Source: Maratus speciosus (taxonomy: Eukaryota; Arthropoda; Arachnida; Araneae; Salticidae). From it: a DNA stretch of 64,000 bases. The DNA is taken from NCBI GenBank assembly GCA_963932465.1, contig CAWVRF010001081.1, forward strand, positions 1 to 64,000, given 5' to 3'. The notes beneath the pieces are model-generated. The model worked only from the letters and a program-made list of their open reading frames with translations, ran no database searches and was not told the origin of the DNA. A program made the position numbers and the translations under genes. Of the stretch, positions 62,798-64,000 are shown in pieces (position 1 is the stretch's first letter; each line of letters begins with the position of its first letter).

Positions 62798-64000
62798 ACC
62801 GATGAAAACGATATTTTAATCGATATAAACCGATTGTTGGACAAAGTAAACAAAGGAAATGCCAGGTGGCGCCACGTGTTAGGCCAACAATGTAAACAAA
62901 CAGAAACGCACGTGTTACCGATGAAAACGATATTTTAATCGATATAAACCGATTGTTGCACAATGTAAACAAAGGAAACCAACAGAATGTAAACAAACAC
63001 TGTAAACAAACAGAAACCGATTGTTGATTCGCATTCCAGTATTGTTGGAGCCCAACAAACAGATAGGTTGTTGTTATTGGATTGTTGGACAAAGAAACAC
63101 CACGTGTTACCGATGAAAACGATATTTTAATCGATATAAACCGATTGTTGGACAAAGTAAACAAAGGAAATGCCAGGTGGCGCCACGTGTTAGGCCAACA
63201 ATGTAAACAAACAGAAACGCACGTGTTACGGATGAAAACGATATTTTAATCGATATAAACCGATTGTTGCACAATGTAAACAAAGGAAACCAACAGAATG
63301 TATACAAACAATGTAAACAAACAGAAACCGATTGTTGATTCGCATTCCAGTATTGTTGGAGCCCAACAAACAGATAGGTTGTTGTTATTGGATTGTTGGA
63401 CAAAGAAACACCACGTGTTACCGATGAAAACGATATTTTAATCGATATAAACCGATTGTTGGACAAAGTAAACAAAGGAAATGCCAGGTGGCGCCACGTG
63501 TTAGGCCAACAATGTAAACAAACAGAAACGCACGTGTTACCGATGAAAACGATATTTTAATCGATATAAACCGATTGTTGAGCAATGTAAACAAAGGAAA
63601 CCAACAGAATGTAAACAAACAATGTAAACAAACAGAAACCGATAGTTGATTCGCATTCCAGTATTGTTGGAGCCCAACAAACAGATAGGTTGTTGTTATT
63701 GGATTGTTGGACAAAGAAACACCACGTGTTACCGATGAAAACGATATTTTAATCGATATAAACCGATTGTTGGACAAAGTAAACAAAGGAAATGCCAGGT
63801 GGCGCCACGTGTTAGGCCAACAATGTAAACAAACAGAAACGCACGTGTTACCGATGAAAACGATATTTTAATCGATATAAACCGATTGTTGGACAAAGTA
63901 AACAAAGTAAATGCCAGGTGGCGCCACGTGTTAGGCCAACAATGTAAACAAACAGAAACGCACGTGTTACCGATGAAAACGATATTTTAATCGATATAAA
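62798..64000. repeat. Terminal 4-unit HOR copy 2 (truncated by window edge)
   Basis: Markers recur: cactgtaaac (62798), tatacaaac/ttacgga (63109), ccgatag (63420) and the start of the A-A-A-B unit (63731). Differences from copy 1 include gaagaaaac versus gatgaaaac, gatagctg versus gatagttg, and a private gttgagcaatg near 63580. A full copy would run about 280 bp beyond the window. Confidence 0.87.
63731..64000. repeat. Partial A-A-(A/B) unit at right edge
   Basis: A1 (63731-63849) and A2 (63850-63968, with the same caaagtaaatgcc change as the unit 1,482 bp upstream) are complete. The last 32 bases (63969-64000) are the start shared by A and B, so the third subunit cannot be typed. By position it should be A3. 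Confidence 0.9.

Larger units (their letters stand above)
1..64000. repeat. 311-bp tandem satellite array filling the window
   Basis: Head-to-tail copies of one ~311-bp unit run from the first to the last base without interruption or inversion. Taking the unit to start at the A-subunit word accgatgaaaacg, there are 204 complete units between 104 and 63730. Lengths are 311 (175 units), 298 (15), 310 (6), 312 (2), 429 (2), and single units of 192, 324, 325 and 549 bp; the sum matches the span exactly. Most units differ from the consensus by zero to three substitutions. The consensus is about 37% GC with A 123, T 72, C 54 and G 62 per unit. Such arrays are typical of eukaryotic constitutive heterochromatin, centromeres, subtelomeres or supernumerary chromosomes; which of these applies cannot be told here. 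No protein-coding or RNA gene, transposon or unique sequence was seen anywhere in the span. Confidence 0.99.

Noticed and set aside
102..63786. About 200 overlapping minus-strand ORFs of 65-195 codons, mostly 122
   Set aside because: They are the same satellite unit read again and again. The period is not a multiple of 3, consecutive ORFs overlap in different frames, 13-bp and 1-bp indels are tolerated freely, and no domain, signal or start context supports translation.
1..64000. CRISPR array
   Set aside because: Repeats are contiguous 311-bp units with no unique spacers, and there are no cas genes.
1..64000. Transposon, LTR or Helitron ends within the array
   Set aside because: No terminal inverted or long terminal repeats, no target-site duplications and no coding remnants interrupt the tandem units.

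Overview
The whole window is one uninterrupted satellite-DNA array. All 64,000 bases are head-to-tail copies of a single ~311-bp repeat, and I found no non-satellite sequence, gene, RNA gene, transposon or flanking DNA. I count 204 complete repeat units from position 104 to 63730: 175 of 311 bp, 15 of 298, 6 of 310, 2 of 312, 2 of 429, and one each of 192, 324, 325 and 549. Their lengths sum exactly to 63,627 bp. A partial unit lies at each end (1-103 and 63731-64000). An array of this length and homogeneity points to a eukaryotic pericentromeric, centromeric, subtelomeric or B/sex-chromosome satellite. The consensus is ~37% GC. It has 15 CpG per unit, more than the ~11 expected from composition, so it does not look like heavily methylated, CpG-depleted vertebrate DNA. 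I cannot name the species or the satellite family. 

The unit is an internal dimer. Subunit A (119 bp) and subunit B (192 bp) share 60 of their first 62 bases and then diverge. The last ~90 bp of B looks like a third, more degenerate relative. Each unit carries three CACGTG palindromes, five GTAAACAAA words (forkhead-type core), four CGATA words, two ATCGAT sites, a 10-bp palindrome overlapping a CACGTG, a perfect 7-bp-stem hairpin, and a 13-bp direct repeat. The 13-bp repeat exists in 1, 2 or 3 copies. 

Layout. Domain 1 (1-28820) is a higher-order repeat (HOR) anchored by a diagnostic monomer (V1) that recurs at 104, 3201, 4861, 6521, 8982, 12688, 18895, 22925 and 28510. Marker monomers follow it in a nearly fixed order, but cycle length varies (5, 5, 8, 10, 12, 13, 18 and 20 units). 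Domain 2 (28821-32876) is almost pure consensus with a few private small indels. Domain 3 (32877-48359) is a second HOR family with copies of 20, 14 and 13 units. Domain 4 (48360-54473) is irregular, with private mutations, a B-only unit and a 13-bp triplication. Domain 5 (54474-64000) holds a 16-unit HOR (4,976 bp). Within its second copy a 4-unit HOR (1,482 bp, containing an A-A-A-B unit) begins and runs off the window. 

The many minus-strand ORFs of ~122 codons are a by-product of one T-rich strand read through a 311-bp period, which is not a multiple of 3. They overlap each other in different frames and I do not annotate them as genes. All variant assignments were made by eye, without alignment software.
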